Assembly: GCF_020382885.2 (NCBI RefSeq)
Contig: NC_058508.1
Location: 8,593,917 to 8,657,916 of the forward strand
Direction: 5' to 3'
DNA length: 64,000 nucleotides
Origin: Scatophagus argus
Lineage: Eukaryota; Chordata; Actinopteri; Scatophagidae
In this document: one piece after another, positions 50,081 through 64,000 of the stretch
How the letters are laid out: each line of letters begins with the position of its first letter
Position numbering within the stretch: the first letter of the stretch is position 1
Notes under the pieces: generated by a model
What the model was told of the DNA's origin: nothing
Seen by the model: only the letters and a program-made list of their open reading frames with translations
Database searches by the model: none
Position numbers and translations under genes: made by a program

Positions 50081-52221
50081 ATCCACACATGACCAGTGAC
50101 GAGACAAAAGAAAAATGGAGGCAAAAATGATGAGAGGTGTGCCGATGCTGAATTGCTCCATTCTGTTACTTTGCTTGTTACAACCTTGTGTCTCCCCAAG
50201 GTCGTTGATGTAAACAAAATATCAACTTTGTTAAATAAGACAACAATAACAATCTTCAACTGTCTCTCCATTTTTAAAACATGAAGAAACATAAAAATAA
50301 AACACAGTCTTCCACATATTTTTTACTTTTGCATTTGTTTGGCATTCATAGCAAAAAAAAAAAAAATCTAGTTTCAGGCTTAGCAACTCAAAAGGGAAAC
50401 AATGTTCAGAAATATGTAAACTTTCTCATGTTTCTGCACCAGTGTGAACACTGCCTGAGCCTCTCCCTCCTGCTAACAGGGGAGAGGAAGGGAGGGAGGA
50501 GGGATGTGTAGAAAACAGTTTCACTGCCAGCATTGTTCCACAGTCATATCTTTCTGGTTTGGTCAATGTTTCTGTTTCTTTCTGTCTAATTTTCTGTGTA
50601 TTCTCCTCTCCAATATTGCTTTAATCCTCCATTATCTTCTATCTTGTGTATTTGTGTATCTGTTCAATGTGCCTCCTGCTGATTGCCTACAGTAGCAGGT
50701 CTCCACAGACACATGGACACATGAATACACACTATGCACAATCACACACGTGCATGCTGTGAGAAACAGGAACAAGGGAAGTTGGGGGGGTGCTTCCTGT
50801 GTGGCTGTAGACCTGTGTGTATGTGCGTGCGTGTGCATGTGCATGCCTGTGTCTGGCATGCATCCAGGTGGGACACAGTGAGGTAGCACAGTAGATCAAA
50901 GAAGCTAACATACAGCAGAAGGCAACAGTAGACTATGTTTGTTGCTGGTATGAAGTTTCATCAAAAGACATTTTCTTTTAAACTTTGAAAATGCTGGCGA
51001 AATTCTGCTTCAAAGGCAAGAAAAGCATCTTAAATGTGCACATGTATATATTCTTAAATGCCATTTCACCTACTATTTCCGTGGCATGTCAGATGTAATG
51101 ATTTCCACATGCTTGCTGTGCTGTTGCTCTACACGGCACTGCAGGAGGAACTGCTTTCCACGCTGTTACACAAGTCCTTGCTTTTTTGTAAAAGACAAGT
51201 ACAATATTGGAAACATGCGTCAGTAGATACCAATAATAATGATTTTTAATTTTGCTGACGTTGTACAAATTTTGTACATTGTTTCTGGCTCTTATCTGTG
51301 TTTGGATCAAGAATAAGAGATGCAACTTTGGAAATGGATGGAAATTTTTTTTTAGCATGAAACACACACACACAAACACACATATACACTCAAACAAACA
51401 TTTTTTCACATGAATTGTTAGGGTCTTTGAGCTTCAGTGAAAGTAAAGTGGCAGTAGTAAATCCACAGTCAAGCTCACCCTTCACGTTTTTTGGAACAGA
51501 GAGAGAATAAAAAGCATGGGAAGCCAGGAAAGGCTGGGTTAATACAAAACACAGAAGGAATCTGTTCATGGTGAAAAGCTATATACAAGAGACCACAAGG
51601 CAACAAAATATATTTCTGCCCCAGGTCAGATACGTACTAAGAAGCCTCATTACAGGGTTTTTGGGTGGAGATGCGTACACCATATTGTTTCCACCTATAG
51701 GTCCATAACAATGGCAGTCAACTGATATGTGCCTACAGTGTGAGTGGGTCTCTAATATTTGCACTGTGTTTACCTGCGTGGTGGACATCTGACACCCGGC
51801 AGAGAGGTCAAACCTGTTTTCACCTGCTGCGTGTCAAAGTGTGGTTGGGTGAGAGCAGTGGTGGGGTGGTCTGAGGATGATGGGACTGCTTTGTTGTTTA
51901 AACAGGAACTAAATATGGGCCTATATGTGTGTGTGAGTGCTGTGATGACATGTTGAAATGATCAACAGCAGGCTGAAACAGAGGTGGGATTTCCGGTTTT
52001 ACGATGGGATCCTGCAGCAGACCAGTCTGTCCATAAAAATCCAGGATCTCATTTGAATTATTTTCAAAATGTTGAGGTATCCTCCAGAAGAGAGAGAAAC
52101 TTCAATCCTATGCCATTTTATGGGCATTTGGACATACGGACATGGACAACTCTCTGGCTGTAAATATCAATAAACATAAAACATATGAAAGATTTGACGG
52201 AAAATACAAGAACAAGTCTGG

Positions 52222-52260
<39 letters not shown>

Positions 52261-54047
52261 CAGGCTTGTTAACGCTAAAGGAAATGAATCCTTTGAAGAA
52301 AACCAGAAAGTGAATGAGAGTGAATCCACTGCATAAAGTGTTGCAATGTGGCCCCAGCAGCTCAACATATCCAATCCTCTGCTGCCTGCCCAACACACTA
52401 TGAGAGTGCATTCTGAGCTCTGTTTGTCATATCATGTGCATGTGTGCACACACATTGCATGTGTACAAACATGAAGATGTGCAAACATTCTGAGAGCGGT
52501 CCGTGTTCTAACGAGAATTTTTGTCCATGGTAACCTGCTTTACTTGCACAGCAACACTATGGGCGTCCTGAGGCTTTTTAAAGGAATCCTAATAGCTTTT
52601 GCCTGCTGTCTGCTATAAGAACATGCACAGAAGGAGAGGTCAAGCAGTGTCATAGTAACTGATGAACTATTTTGTAGAAAGTCTAAAAGTTACTCATGAA
52701 TCTAGTTGTAACTTTGTGTGTGCTTGAATCTAACATTGGAGCTAAACTGTGAAATAAGTTCCAGTCAGAGTCCTCAGCTCTGGCAAAGTTTTCAGTTCTT
52801 TTTTTTTTAAATTAAAGTCATACTAAAATTTAAATTCTCTTACCTTTTTTGTTTATGTAACTGTCACTGCAGCTGTTGTGCACGTTTTTTTTCCACTTTC
52901 AAAAGAAAATAAAACCTCTTAACAAGCATCGGTAAAATACTGTATAAGATATCAAACTATTTATAATACAGAGTTACTCAGCGATTGCTCAAATCACAGA
53001 TGGAACTAAGCTATGACTAACAATGGTTGCCCCACAGCTTGTCGACTTCCCGTGCTGCTGTTGGAATTGAAGCGAAGCATAGTGCCAGCTCACACACAAA
53101 TAGCCAGTAAAAACAATGTCAGTCAGAATTAAAAGCTGTCACACCCTTCTTGAGAATACTATCTTAAGGAGTGCTTTCAGAAAATAAAACAAATCATTTT
53201 GTTTTATTTAAATTTTATCAAACTTAAACTTTTGGTATATACTATCTTGACCAAATCCAAGTCAAAACAAGGACCAAAAACAAGAATACTTTACAAACCA
53301 ATGATTTTCAGTAAGACTTTAATCAAGATATTTCTGTGTTTTAATGAGACACCTCTATAGATAATGTCACGTCAGAAGGTTACCTGTGGGGCCCAGGAGC
53401 TCCCTCTGCCCGGCCAACATGCCCCTAAACAGTCTGAGTGCACCCCTGATCACTTCTATGACCAACATGTAATAAATTCCAGCAGTGATGGCACTCTCGT
53501 GTTGTGGAACAATGCAAAGAATTGTGTGGTACCTAACAGGCCTTGACAATGTCCTCTTCATTACCTCATGACTGTCCTAACTAACTGCCTCCTTATGACC
53601 CCACAAAAGAATCCCATCCCATCACAAAAGTAACACTGGACCATCTATAGGCACAAATGTCCTGACGCCACATCCTGAGAGCAAAACTAGTTACCTATAA
53701 CACAACAAACTTCTGCTGATCTTTGAGGTTTCAGTTAATTCTCAATTTTCCATATATATGTTATTTGCAAATGGCAAGTCTTGATGGGAGGGCTGTTTGT
53801 CGACTCAGCCCCAAAGCTGATATGCCTTTAGAGGTAGGTGTGCACTGAATAAACACAGGCTTTTTACACCAGCAGCTGTATATGAATACAAACAGTTATG
53901 CCGTGACGGTGGGAACATGAAAAATCCTGAGAATAATTCAACTGGAGCAAAATGTCCCGTATGATAGCACTAGACTGTTGGAGCTGCATTTCAGCTTCCT
54001 GCCAGACATTTATGTACGCTGAATGTTTTGACTAATATCAGCTAGCT

Positions 54048-54262
54048 ATGTTAAAGGAATAATTCAACATTTATATATATATTGCCTTCTGGTCAAAAGT
54101 TAAGTATGATAACACCTTTTGAAACACCTTTAGGAACAATTTTCCTATCTGCCTTCCCTGTGTCCAGTCCTTGTGTTAAGCTAAGCTAAAACCAGCTGCT
54201 GACTTTACTTCTTATTTACCCAGGACGTGAAACTGGTGTCAGTCTTCTCATCGAAATGTCAA
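54048..54262 (+). repeat. Degenerate copy of a common percomorph interspersed repeat
   Basis: It begins GTTAAAGGAATAATTCAACA and passes through AAGTATGATAACACC and TGTTAAGCTAAGCTAAAACC to GTCAGTCTTCTCATC. These blocks in this order match a repeat seen very often in percomorph genomes. It is non-coding and its class is not assigned. Confidence 0.6.
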
Positions 54263-55051
54263 CATATAAGCCAGTATTTCCCAGAATGCCAAACTATTTA
54301 TTCAGCTGACTCAAATCTTCCCGAACAGCCGCACAGCATAGAACTTAGTCAAAGCCTGTGAATCACAGAAAAAATACAAAACTCTGATAATTGAGAATAA
54401 TAAAACTCATTGGAGCACTCAAGCTTGACTGAATACGCTCTTGTGTGTAAGAATGACAGCAGAAAAGGCCATAACAGAAACTGAGTGCAACAGCTGGTGG
54501 GTCTTGACAGGGACCAAGACAGGGTACAACTCCAGCAGATCTCTTCTTCGAATTTTGATTGTTGATTAGAATCCAAGAAGCAATGTGTTTTACATTTGTG
54601 ACAGCAGTTGAGAAGAGGAATGTTTCACTTACAACAAGCTATGAGCTATAAGGAGCCAAGAAAAGACTGTCCTCTACAGAAAATCCAAATTAACCTTGCT
54701 GTGTGGAAAAGGGTGAATGAGAATATGATAAAAATGCAAATAGAAAAGTCAAGGGTTAAACAAAGACAGGAGAGCCCTTGTCCCTTTTCTGTTCAGTATT
54801 CTTTTTCATTCTTCTTGCCTTCCTCTTCTTGATCTCCGTTTATCTTCTTCATTTCCTTTCGTCTCCTTCTCTGTCTGACCTCTGCTTCCCTCTGTTTCCT
54901 TTTCTCCTTTTCACTCTGTTTGCCTTGTGAGGTAACACAGACTTTTAAACTTGGCAGCTCTCACTACTATAATGATTTTTTAAAAATCTTTTTCTAGATG
55001 CTTTTTTTTCCGCCAAGCCTAAAATTCTTGTCACCAGCCCTCACATCAGTG

Positions 55052-55053
<2 letters not shown>

Positions 55054-55090
<37 letters not shown>
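55054..55090. repeat. CA microsatellite
   Basis: About 18 CA units, immediately left of interspersed repeat copy B (55092-55197). Confidence 0.9.
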
Positions 55091-55091
<1 letters not shown>

Positions 55092-55092
<1 letters not shown>

Positions 55093-55197
55093 CCATCACT
55101 TTAGGGACATTACATAGACTTACACTGATTTCCTGGAGGCTTAACCACCACCAAACCATAATAATAAAACATTTTATCCCCACAACTACAGGAATAC
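55092..55197 (-). repeat. Interspersed repeat copy B, between CA tracts
   Basis: On the minus strand it starts GTATTCCTGTAGTTGTGGGG and ends ATGTCCCTAAAGTGATGGA, the same ends as the copy at 15492-15690, but it is about 90 bp shorter inside. CA tracts flank both sides. Confidence 0.55.
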
Positions 55198-55460
55198 ATG
55201 TGCACACACACACACACACGCACACTCACACGCTCCTCCCAACTTATTAAACCCCAAACCACACCCAGCTCCAGCTCTCGAGCGCCTCCCACGCGCGCTC
55301 ACGACAGCCGGTCCAGAGTACGTGCGTTTTTTTGAAAAAAAAAAAAATTTCAGGAGTGCAAGCAGGATCTGCAGCTGCCGAATTGTCACGTTTAGGGACT
55401 GTTTTCTTGCACTCATTTTTCATTTTATTTTCCACATAATTTCCCTTCTGTCCGCACAGG

Positions 55461-55515
55461 CGCTGAGATTCATCTGGAACTCCACTCAGGGTTGTTTCCT
55501 TTCAGTCCAAACTCG
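55461..55515 (+). other. Candidate untranslated leader exon (plus strand)
   Basis: A good acceptor (pyrimidine-rich tract then CCGCACAG) precedes 55461, and a consensus donor CTCG/GTGAGT follows 55515. The 55 nt contain no ATG. A CpG-bearing stretch lies upstream (about 55275-55320), so the transcript could also start there and this could be the 3' part of a first exon. By mammalian gene order, a plus-strand emp2 is expected to the right. Confidence 0.35.
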
Positions 55516-58119
55516 GTGAGTGAATTTTTCGTTTGCATGTTGTTTGAATGCTGCACGGAACTATATGGAATTCACGGCCCAATCAAGCCCAGTACGGCTG
55601 TGAAACGTCTCTTTAATGTACCAGTAACACTGTTATATTGACTAAGTATCTTTGTTGCGAGTTTTTTTCTCACTTCACTGTCCTCATTTACTGCTCTGGA
55701 TATTTGTTTAGCCTAACAAGCATCTCCTTAAAATTGAGATATGTTTATTTTATTCGATCATTTATCGTAGGGTGGTTTTATTGAACCCCCACTTCTGCCT
55801 TTTCCCTGTGGGTTCTTTCTTATTTTTTTACCCAGATCATAACTTCTGCTAAGTGACTCTCAAGTTTCAGACGCTGGAAATGAAAGGGGCGTTGTCAGCC
55901 GCCAGTGTGTGCGTGCGTGTGTGCGTTAAAACAATCTGACTGCAGTGAATGAAAGTTTAGGAAATGTGTGCGTGTGCATGTCTCATAGGGTCTTAAAGAG
56001 TATCCTCTTATTAGACCTTTGCAGTAGCCATGCATGTAAGCCTAGTCCTATGGCGACACTAAATTCAAAGGATATTCCTATGGAGTTTGGAGTGGTGGAG
56101 TGTAAGTGTGTTATTGAACCCAACCAAATCAGTTACATTTTAGTTTTGATGAGGCAGCTGAATACATCCTCTCCACACGTAGAGGCGCCGTCTTGTGGTT
56201 GAAGACATTGACTTTGTCGAGGTTTTCTATGGTTTGAGGAGATTTTTCAGACTGGGCTGCAGAAATTGGGACTCATCTGCATCAGACAGGATTCGCATGG
56301 GGTCTGACAGGGAATGCAGTATGAGGACAGCCCTGCCATTTTGTCAGTGGTCTGAAGATTAAATGTCATATGAAATGGGGAGGCTTCAAATACACAGCAG
56401 TCTGATGGAATCTAATTAACATCCACCTGTTGTCATGCACACACACACACACACACTGCATGGAAAATGGCAAGAGAGAGATGAACAAAGAAGAGAAAGG
56501 AGACAATCCTGAAACTTGTGCTGAACTTGAAATCGTGATCCAGCCCAACACTGATTTCGACATGTCGCTCATGTCTTGTGTCTGACGACCTTTAAGGCTT
56601 TCAGGAAGGCACAGTGGCTCTTAGTGGCCTGAAACTAAAGCTTGATCCAGTGACCAAATTCTCCTCACGCAGAAGTAATTTATGTGGAGCAGCATAGTAC
56701 TCTAAGTACGTGGGCAGTGCTGCACCTTTTGTGCTTTGCCTTCTTGCTCTCACTGTTTTGGATGTGATACAACACAAGGCCTGGAGGTTTTAAAGAGCGC
56801 CAGTGTTAATTTGAAAGTATTTACAGTCACGCTGAATGCTGCGCGGGGAGAGAGGTCTGTGATATTTGATAGGAGGAGGAGGATTAGTCATGGGGGTCAT
56901 CGTGAGGTTTTCACAAGCGCTGACAGATGAAAACTATCAGGGAGGAAGTGTGAAGTGGCTGAGAGTACAACAGATGAAATGAAAAGAAAGGCGGCATGAG
57001 TGGAGGTCTCCTTTGCACCTCTCTATCAGATGTTCCCCAGCTTCTCTCTGCCATGTGGGAGCCATTACTCAGCACTGTCACTTTAGGACCAAGCTGGAAA
57101 ACTATTCCACACACACACACACACACACTGTACTCCTTCCCAGAAAGATGCATGTTGTGTGGATTCTCCAATCTTGCCTATTCGACAGAACTCAACATTG
57201 CCAAAATATTTTAGGAGGAAATGTCAAATTATTAGGCTTGTGTTGCCAGTAATAAAACAGTTTTGTGACTGTGATATAACAAATGATGTTTGAAGCGACA
57301 GTGTTCTTGTCAATTTGGGCTCGGAATGCATCATTTGTATGCATTCCAATGTACGCCACCCTTTTGTGTAGAAACGATGGTCCAGATTGTGAGGTATGAG
57401 GAACAAAATGACAAGTGCTGTATTAGGATGTGAATGTCAGTCCAGTGGATTCAGGAATTGGATTAGTCAGCTTTCCAACATTACATGCTAACTGCACAAT
57501 GTGGAGTTGAAGCAGACAAGACTGAGATATTCTAAAATGCAACTGTATTGAGGATAAATTCTCCTCCAGATTCAGTCAAAGAAAGGTGGTGTTCTTCTTT
57601 GCATTTGACGGTGACAAATTAAATGGCGCAGCCACATATGAACAATATTTGGTGTAAAAGTATGGGCTGTGGTGGGACACAGCCAACATGGCTTATTGTC
57701 TGGTGAATCCTTCAGGCCAAACTGTCAAATGATTTGCCTTACTAATGGTAATGATGTGCAAATAGTAAAGCTGCCTCACTATCTTTCCTCCAGTTTTTTG
57801 CTTTTTACTTCTCAAGACTGTTTGTTTGTTTGTTTCAGTGTGTATAAGCAATAAAGTCTCAGCTGTAAAAAGCCTTGTTGCCTTATGTAAATCCCAAATG
57901 TAAAGGATTATGGCTGTCAGGCCGTGCAACTTGGTTGTATTTGTCATAATGTACTCGTGCTGAGATGAGCTCACACATTCACATATCCTAAAACTAAACT
58001 CTGTATGTGTGTGCTCTTTGTAAACAAGACTTTGTTTGGCTTCACTTCAGGGAAGATTTTTGCCTTTTGTGTTTTCTGTAAAAATAAGCCTTCACCTGGT
58101 TATTATTGTTGTGTATACA

Positions 58120-58249
<130 letters not shown>

Positions 58250-59516
58250 AGGTTGTTCTTTTTACCATAAATTAATTTAGAGTTTAGATATTGTACAAAG
58301 ATGTCTGGGGGAATCAAAAAGCAAAGAAATGAGCACTGAAATTGCGTTCTCACTCAGCTCACACTCATCATCAACGAATGCTGTTTGCTTTCATAGGTAT
58401 GGGTCACTGTCAACACATGACACATAAAAGAACTTGGACAGAACAGATTGGACACTTTTGTGAGCCAATACTGTTGCTGTTCCCAGTGGAAGTTTGGCAT
58501 TAACACAGATATTGATCTCAGACAGCAGACTTTTTGAACTCAACCTATAAAATTGTTTTGACCTTATGGAACATACAAAGAAAGGTGCCGGTTAAAATTG
58601 TTGCATTAGTTTGAGCTGGCGCCATAAATATAGACCTGACCACTATAGATTGTGATCGATCCTGAAGGCATCCACGATCTACTTTTTAGGCGAATCATAT
58701 AGATATTTAATGTCCCCTTACTTGTGTTTCCAGACTTCACAAAGCCTCATTGACTACAGATCCACGCTGTGTGAACATAGCACTAGAGCGCTGCAGGCAA
58801 CTAGATGGAAATGTAGACTGGATGAATTACTTCACATGGCTCTTCCCTGGGTGGTGTATTGTAAACGGTGCAACAAGTGTTAAAGCTGGCAACATGATGG
58901 ATGAGGCGCTTGTGCCGAAAAGGAGTCATCTTTAATACAATACTGTGCCTTAATGGTGCAAATGGGGAAAATTCAAAGGATGTTTCAAGTCTACACTCTG
59001 CGGGGTATTTCATAAGTGAGAAAAAAGATTGCAATTAAAATTGTGGATCCTGATTGTAATTAAATAGATTGTGATATTGTTTTTTGTTAAGATTGCCCAC
59101 CCCTACATGAATAGTAGAAAGGTTCAAGCCAAAAAAAGAGAGTAATTCCAGACTAAGTATCCACTGTAATCAATCCCAACAAGTATTCCAGAGTGAAGGT
59201 TTGGAGGAGGAAATTTGCTCAGTGGGTCTGTATGACCTCGTAAGGGACCAGAGGGCTCTGCTGGAAGCCTTCTTGCCTTTTTCTCTTTCTCAATCAGTTT
59301 TTCCATGACCAAAGACAGAAAGAGGGAGAGAGAGAGAGAGAGAGAGAGATGCAGAGGAAGAGAGAGTGGGACAGTGAGAGAGATGGGGGTGTGAGAGTGT
59401 GAGGCCCAGTTAAGTCTGTGGCTTTGTGTTTTATGAAAGAGTAAAAAAAAAAGAAAAGAAAAAAGGACATTAAAAGTCAGCATTTTCCACCAGGCAAGGG
59501 AATCAGTCTGCAGACA

Positions 59517-59517
<1 letters not shown>

Positions 59518-59549
<32 letters not shown>
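59518..59549. repeat. CA microsatellite
   Basis: About 16 CA units. A GA tract lies nearby at about 59330-59350. Confidence 0.9.
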
Positions 59550-59551
<2 letters not shown>

Positions 59552-62361
59552 AGCTGTATTGCATCTGAGTCCCCTAGCCTCCTATTATAAGGCTGAGTGG
59601 AGAGGAGGAATGGCAGCGTTTGTGCCTGTTTGTCGGTGTGTGTGTGTGTGTGTCCGTCCTGCGAGGACGCTGGAGTCAGAGGCTGAACACAACCTATCAA
59701 CCCACCTGTTACCTTTATTTAACATGAAGGAAAGCTGTGACAGCAAGCAGAAAGGAAACATGGGATAACACTGTGAAAGTGACATGGCATGTGGTGCTGT
59801 GCTGCTGTTGTGGATGGACGTGCTGAGCAGGTTTCATGAACTATGATATAAACCCTGTTTTATATCTCTAGAAATATTAGCTTCAAAATGAAAAATTATA
59901 GTTCACATCCTCTATATAATTATTGCTTATCTGAGTGTTGAATGATTTAAACAAGACCGTCACTAACTTGGATTATTCCGACTTTTTCCCGCTGATTGAC
60001 GCACCACAGCTGAGGGAAATACCCGTCAGTGTGTGCATTTATCTGTCATGATAAATAAGGCGTGAAAATCTGTGAAACATTAGTGTCATGCATACCACAC
60101 TAGCATGGCTAATGTACACAGCATGCATGTGTGTGTGTGTGTGTGTGTGTGTGCATGCATGTGTGCAGCTGTTGCCTGGTGTGGGAGGTGAGCATCAGTG
60201 CTTTCACACTGCACTATCAGAGCTGAAAGAAACCTCACCTCTCCCATCGATCCATGGGGAATACAAGGCTACATTAAAATCATTATTATTATATTGCTGT
60301 GTATTAATTTTGCTCACGGAAATGAAAGTAATGGCCAGAGGAATAATTTGTCGTACCCATTCAAAGTTATATTCAATTTTTTTCACCAGAAATCAAGACT
60401 ATGATGAGTAATGACAGTTATAAATCAGCATAATTGCAGTTTTTGAATAATTATCCTTCTGTATGATCATTACAGTATAGGCAGTCAAATAATTCTAAAT
60501 TATAAATTTATAACACACACAAACACACACACACACACAATTCATGTCTGCAGTCTGCATAGTTTGAATTAACTTTAATCATCTGAATTGTTCCTGTGAG
60601 TCTTATTTTTGTGGGTGTCTTGGCAGGCTCAGTCGTTGTGGTTTTCTGTAGTTTGTATATATGTGTGTGTGTGTGTGTGTGTGCGCATGTACTCTCATGT
60701 TTTTGTTTTTGTCTCTTCCCTCCATTTCTCTCCAATGGAGTCCCCTTCTTTCTTCTCTGTCTCCTCCCTCCTTCCCATCTCTCCTCCCATTTCTTTTTTC
60801 TCCAAGACGTGAAGGCAGCTGCAGATAGAATCACATCTAATACACAAGTGTGTGTGTGAGTGTGTTGTTGTTGTTGTTGTGTGTACTTGTACATGTCTGG
60901 GAGATTATGTACTGCTCCAAAGAATATCCCTGCAGCTCAGATTAGACTCGGATACGAAAGACACGCTCTGTTATGGAGTTTTTAACAAGACAAGCTGGGA
61001 CTCTGTGGAAATAAATAAAAATGTGATCATTTGCTAAACCTTTTTGAAAACTGTATGAAGACAAAATACTGAATGTTTTATCTCATCGACTTCATTGATC
61101 CTTTATAAGTATACAGTGGGGAAGTTAAAGTTATGGAAAAGTTAAAAATACAAGAAAGAAATATAAAAAAGAAGTTTAAACTCACGCGGTGACATCTTGC
61201 AACCAAAGACTGGGAAAGTTGTGTTTTACTCAGAAGGCACCTGTCTGGAACATTCCACATGTCAACAGGTTGACTGGTAACAGGTGATCGTGTCATGTTT
61301 GTGTATGAACGGACCGTCCGCGAAAGGCTTCGTCGTTCACCACTTTGTGAAGCACGCGATAATGCAAGAATATTACTGCATGGCCTTGGAAACACTTGTA
61401 CTGTAAATACAGTTTGTTTGAAAATGATTTCATTTTGTTTATTTATAATTACATTACACTTTACACAGTGTCCCAGCTTGTTTGGGAATCAGGTTTGTAT
61501 GTGTTACCGCTACATCAGTCTGCCTGTGTTCTCAGCTCTTAGTGCTATCCTCTCTTTCTCTGCTATATTATCAAACCTGAAGTCTGTCCGGCCACCCTAA
61601 AGACGCAGTTATTATTAAATGTTATAAATAGCCCATTTTCTGGGGAAGTTTTAGAGCTCTTATGTCATAAAAGTCAGACCTCTTAAATGCTGTTGCCAGT
61701 CCTAAAAATAAGTCGGTGTCTCACATTTCCACCCAGTGTGTCCTGTCACTCACGCACGTCCTTTACAAAACAATGCATAGGAGTAATTCCATGTTTTCTA
61801 TTTGAAGTGTCATGTATAAAACATATGGAGTGCGGAACACCACGCAGCACAATGTGGTCTTTATAGGCCGGCATTGCTGCATTTTGTTTGTTTTAAGGAC
61901 ATATTTTTTCACATCAAATGCAGGATCACAAATGACCAGTTTCACCTTCACTTGTGTGATTTTCCTATTTTTTTTTTCCTCTCACAATATTTCAGGTGCA
62001 AATTAAAGTGTTTGCTGCCAAGTAATTCCAGCCAGAATTTCTGTGTCTTTTTGCGTGATGATCAGGAGCTTTTGGTATGAAAAACTTCAGCTTCATACAT
62101 TCCTGTCTAAAGCCCAAACCCCACATTGCATGAATCAAAGTGCATTGCTCACTTTTGATGTTTCCCCACCTTCGTTTTACTATTTTCCCCCTCGTTCCCC
62201 CTTCCCCCTAGTCAGACAGGGAAGGCCTATCCTCTGACACACCCCACAGCCACAAGCTCATGCACACAACTGTGGCCTGCTTCCTGTCGGCGGGGAGAGG
62301 CTGTTTTTACTGTGACTCCATTTTGGCGGAGAGAGCAAATTCCTCTGCTGTCTGGCTCGTA

Positions 62362-62394
<33 letters not shown>

Positions 62395-63746
62395 CTGCCT
62401 ATACTATACTGTGCTTTTAAACATGCCTGCTCAGCTTCTGAACTTCTTTGGTGGGAGTTTAGACTCATATAGAAATCAAACTCATATGTGTGCACATATG
62501 TATTTCGATGTGCGTTATCCTCACAGGGAAGTTGGGCTGAGTTTGATGTGTACGATGTACTTCGTGAGCAGACTGCAGCGGTATTGGCATCAGTGATGTA
62601 GTCTTAACTCTGTGTTTTAGATTTTGTCTTGTTTGACTGTTTGCAGCAGCGTCAGTGTCACACAGAATGAGCTGACACAGCATTTAACAAGCTGAATAGA
62701 AACCCTTTCATGGATAAACAAACAAAAATAAGTGTGGATGTTCTGGCTGTTTTAATGCAATATTTGCCCTTAACACAATCCCTCGCAGTGTATGTGAACT
62801 CTATTCTTGCAGACTGACTGTTCTAGTCAGTTTAGAATTGAATCATCCTCTCAGCAGATGATCTTATCTTAAGGGCAGGCTCACACGCACACACTTTTGT
62901 GGTGACTGTCAACAGTGTTGTCTGAAGTCACACACTCCTGGACATTTAGTTTGTGTTATAATGCTACAAATGCCAAGGTCATGCAGCATGAAAAAACAAA
63001 TGAATAAGCTGTGACTTGATCCTGCACATCAAGTGTCCTTGGTTCATTTACAGCATGCAGAATTCATAAAAACGTACCCATGAATATGCTCAAGGACAGT
63101 CACGTTTTTGATGCGACTGGGTTGGCCAGGGTGACCTTTGACTTGACTTGCTGCTATACATGTTATATTGTGGTCCGTCCTGACTGAACAGGACACAGAC
63201 TGCCCATTTGAAGATGTAAACAGTCGTCTCCTCCTCACTCCTTTCAACAAGTCATGGTCAGGATTAAAGCCTTCAAACACTGCGTAGTAAACAACACACA
63301 CCCACATACTGTCCAACCTTTCAAACACACACACACACATGGCGTGACAGACATATAGACACACTTAATCTCAGTAGCATTTTGTGTAATTTGAGGGGAG
63401 ACCTTTGTCTGGAAATGTTGCATTTTGGTAATCAGTTGCAGAAGTTTGCATATACGTGCTGCATTTATGCTGCACTAAGACTGCTCTGATCTTACACTTC
63501 CCTAGACTACACTCTTGTATCATTTACTTTAAAGTAACTGCAGAAACAGTCAAATTGGTAAATATGACTATGCTTTGTGGAGTTTCTGATGAGTTGTGGT
63601 ACAAATTCTTTCAAACATTTGCCAATGAAATAGAACCTCTGTGATAGTTTAATCTGTTTGTCTGTTTGATGTATGCGGGGGGGGGGGTAATCTTTCATGT
63701 GTCTGTGTGTGTTTTTAAAGGATTATATATATGTTGCTCCCAACAG

Positions 63747-63932
63747 GTTGCTTTCTTGCAAAGTCCTTGATTCACCCTGGCTGACAGCCTGCAGACCATC
63801 CTGTGTAACAACCAACATTAGCACACATCGGCTAACATCCAACAGGACTGTCACCCACCGAAAGCTGAAAGCTACATCCTGCACATTGACAGCCAGTGAG
63901 AGCTGCAGACAGCGACTGAAGCAGCCTGTAAG
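63747..63932 (+). other. Candidate second untranslated leader exon (plus strand)
   Basis: It is preceded by TGTTGCTCCCAACAG and followed by GTATTT after CTGTAAG. The 186 nt contain no ATG in any frame, which is unusual by chance and fits a 5' leader. One frame is open throughout, but its translation resembles nothing known. The coding part of the gene, if any, is outside the window; emp2 is only a synteny guess. Confidence 0.3.
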
Positions 63933-64000
63933 GTATTTAACAGGCTTGACCAACGGGCAACAACCACTGGAAGAGAAGTTAGTCAGATAGAAGGGCAGCC

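Larger units (their letters stand above)
43459..55460. other. Intergenic region right of nubp1
   Basis: The nubp1 promoter and 5' UTR lie at the left edge. The rest is AT-rich and full of dinucleotide repeats, with retroposon tails near 48.7-49.5 kb and a common percomorph repeat near 54.1 kb. Open frames here (for example 47590-48003 minus, 53364-53546 plus) have no recognisable domain, and I saw no splice-flanked coding segment. A TEKT5 gene, expected by mammalian order, was not found. Confidence 0.5.

Noticed and set aside
59124..59564. Open frame of 146 codons on the minus strand
   Set aside because: Its middle and start are translations of GA and CA repeats (SLSLSL, VCVCVC), so it is simple-sequence artefact.

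Overview
This is a vertebrate nuclear window, very probably from a percomorph-type teleost fish. The genes are split into many small exons with GT-AG introns. Introns and spacers are AT-rich and full of CA/TG microsatellites and typical teleost retroposon tails. The gene order matches the mammalian 16p13.13 block NUBP1 - CIITA - DEXI - CLEC16A. Orientations are conserved: clec16a minus, dexi plus, ciita minus, nubp1 minus. All coding calls come from translated exons with splice sites read by eye and phases that add up; no database search was run.

Layout. 1-7173: the first five coding exons of clec16a (minus); the rest of the gene lies left of position 1. 7174-8116: a bidirectional promoter region with three CCAAT-type boxes. 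8117-8386: the single-exon dexi coding region (plus). 8387-13089: dexi 3' region and spacer. 13550-32303: ciita (minus), the MHC class II transactivator, with 22 coding exons. It has a very large first exon carrying a CARD-like domain, ten short activation-region exons, a NACHT exon and a leucine-rich-repeat exon series. A probable second promoter with an untranslated exon sits near 28.43-28.7 kb. 35882-43458: complete nubp1 (minus), ten exons, 322 residues. 43459-64000: mostly non-coding and rich in microsatellites. Two ATG-free candidate leader exons on the plus strand (55461-55515 and 63747-63932) could be the untranslated 5' end of a gene whose coding part lies to the right; emp2 is expected there by synteny, but this is unproven.

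How the genes work. CIITA is the master co-activator of MHC class II transcription. CLEC16A is an endolysosome/mitophagy adaptor and DEXI a small hydrophobic protein; in mammals both sit in the same autoimmune-associated locus. NUBP1 is a cytosolic Fe-S scaffold ATPase, a housekeeping neighbour with no obvious functional link.

The most interesting material is in ciita. Exon 1 is 1,306 nt long and places a CARD-like start and about 370 further residues in one exon. There is a candidate interferon-type alternative promoter. The exon that would supply its start codon is tandemly duplicated. All ten activation-region exons are phase-1 symmetric, and two introns use GC donors.
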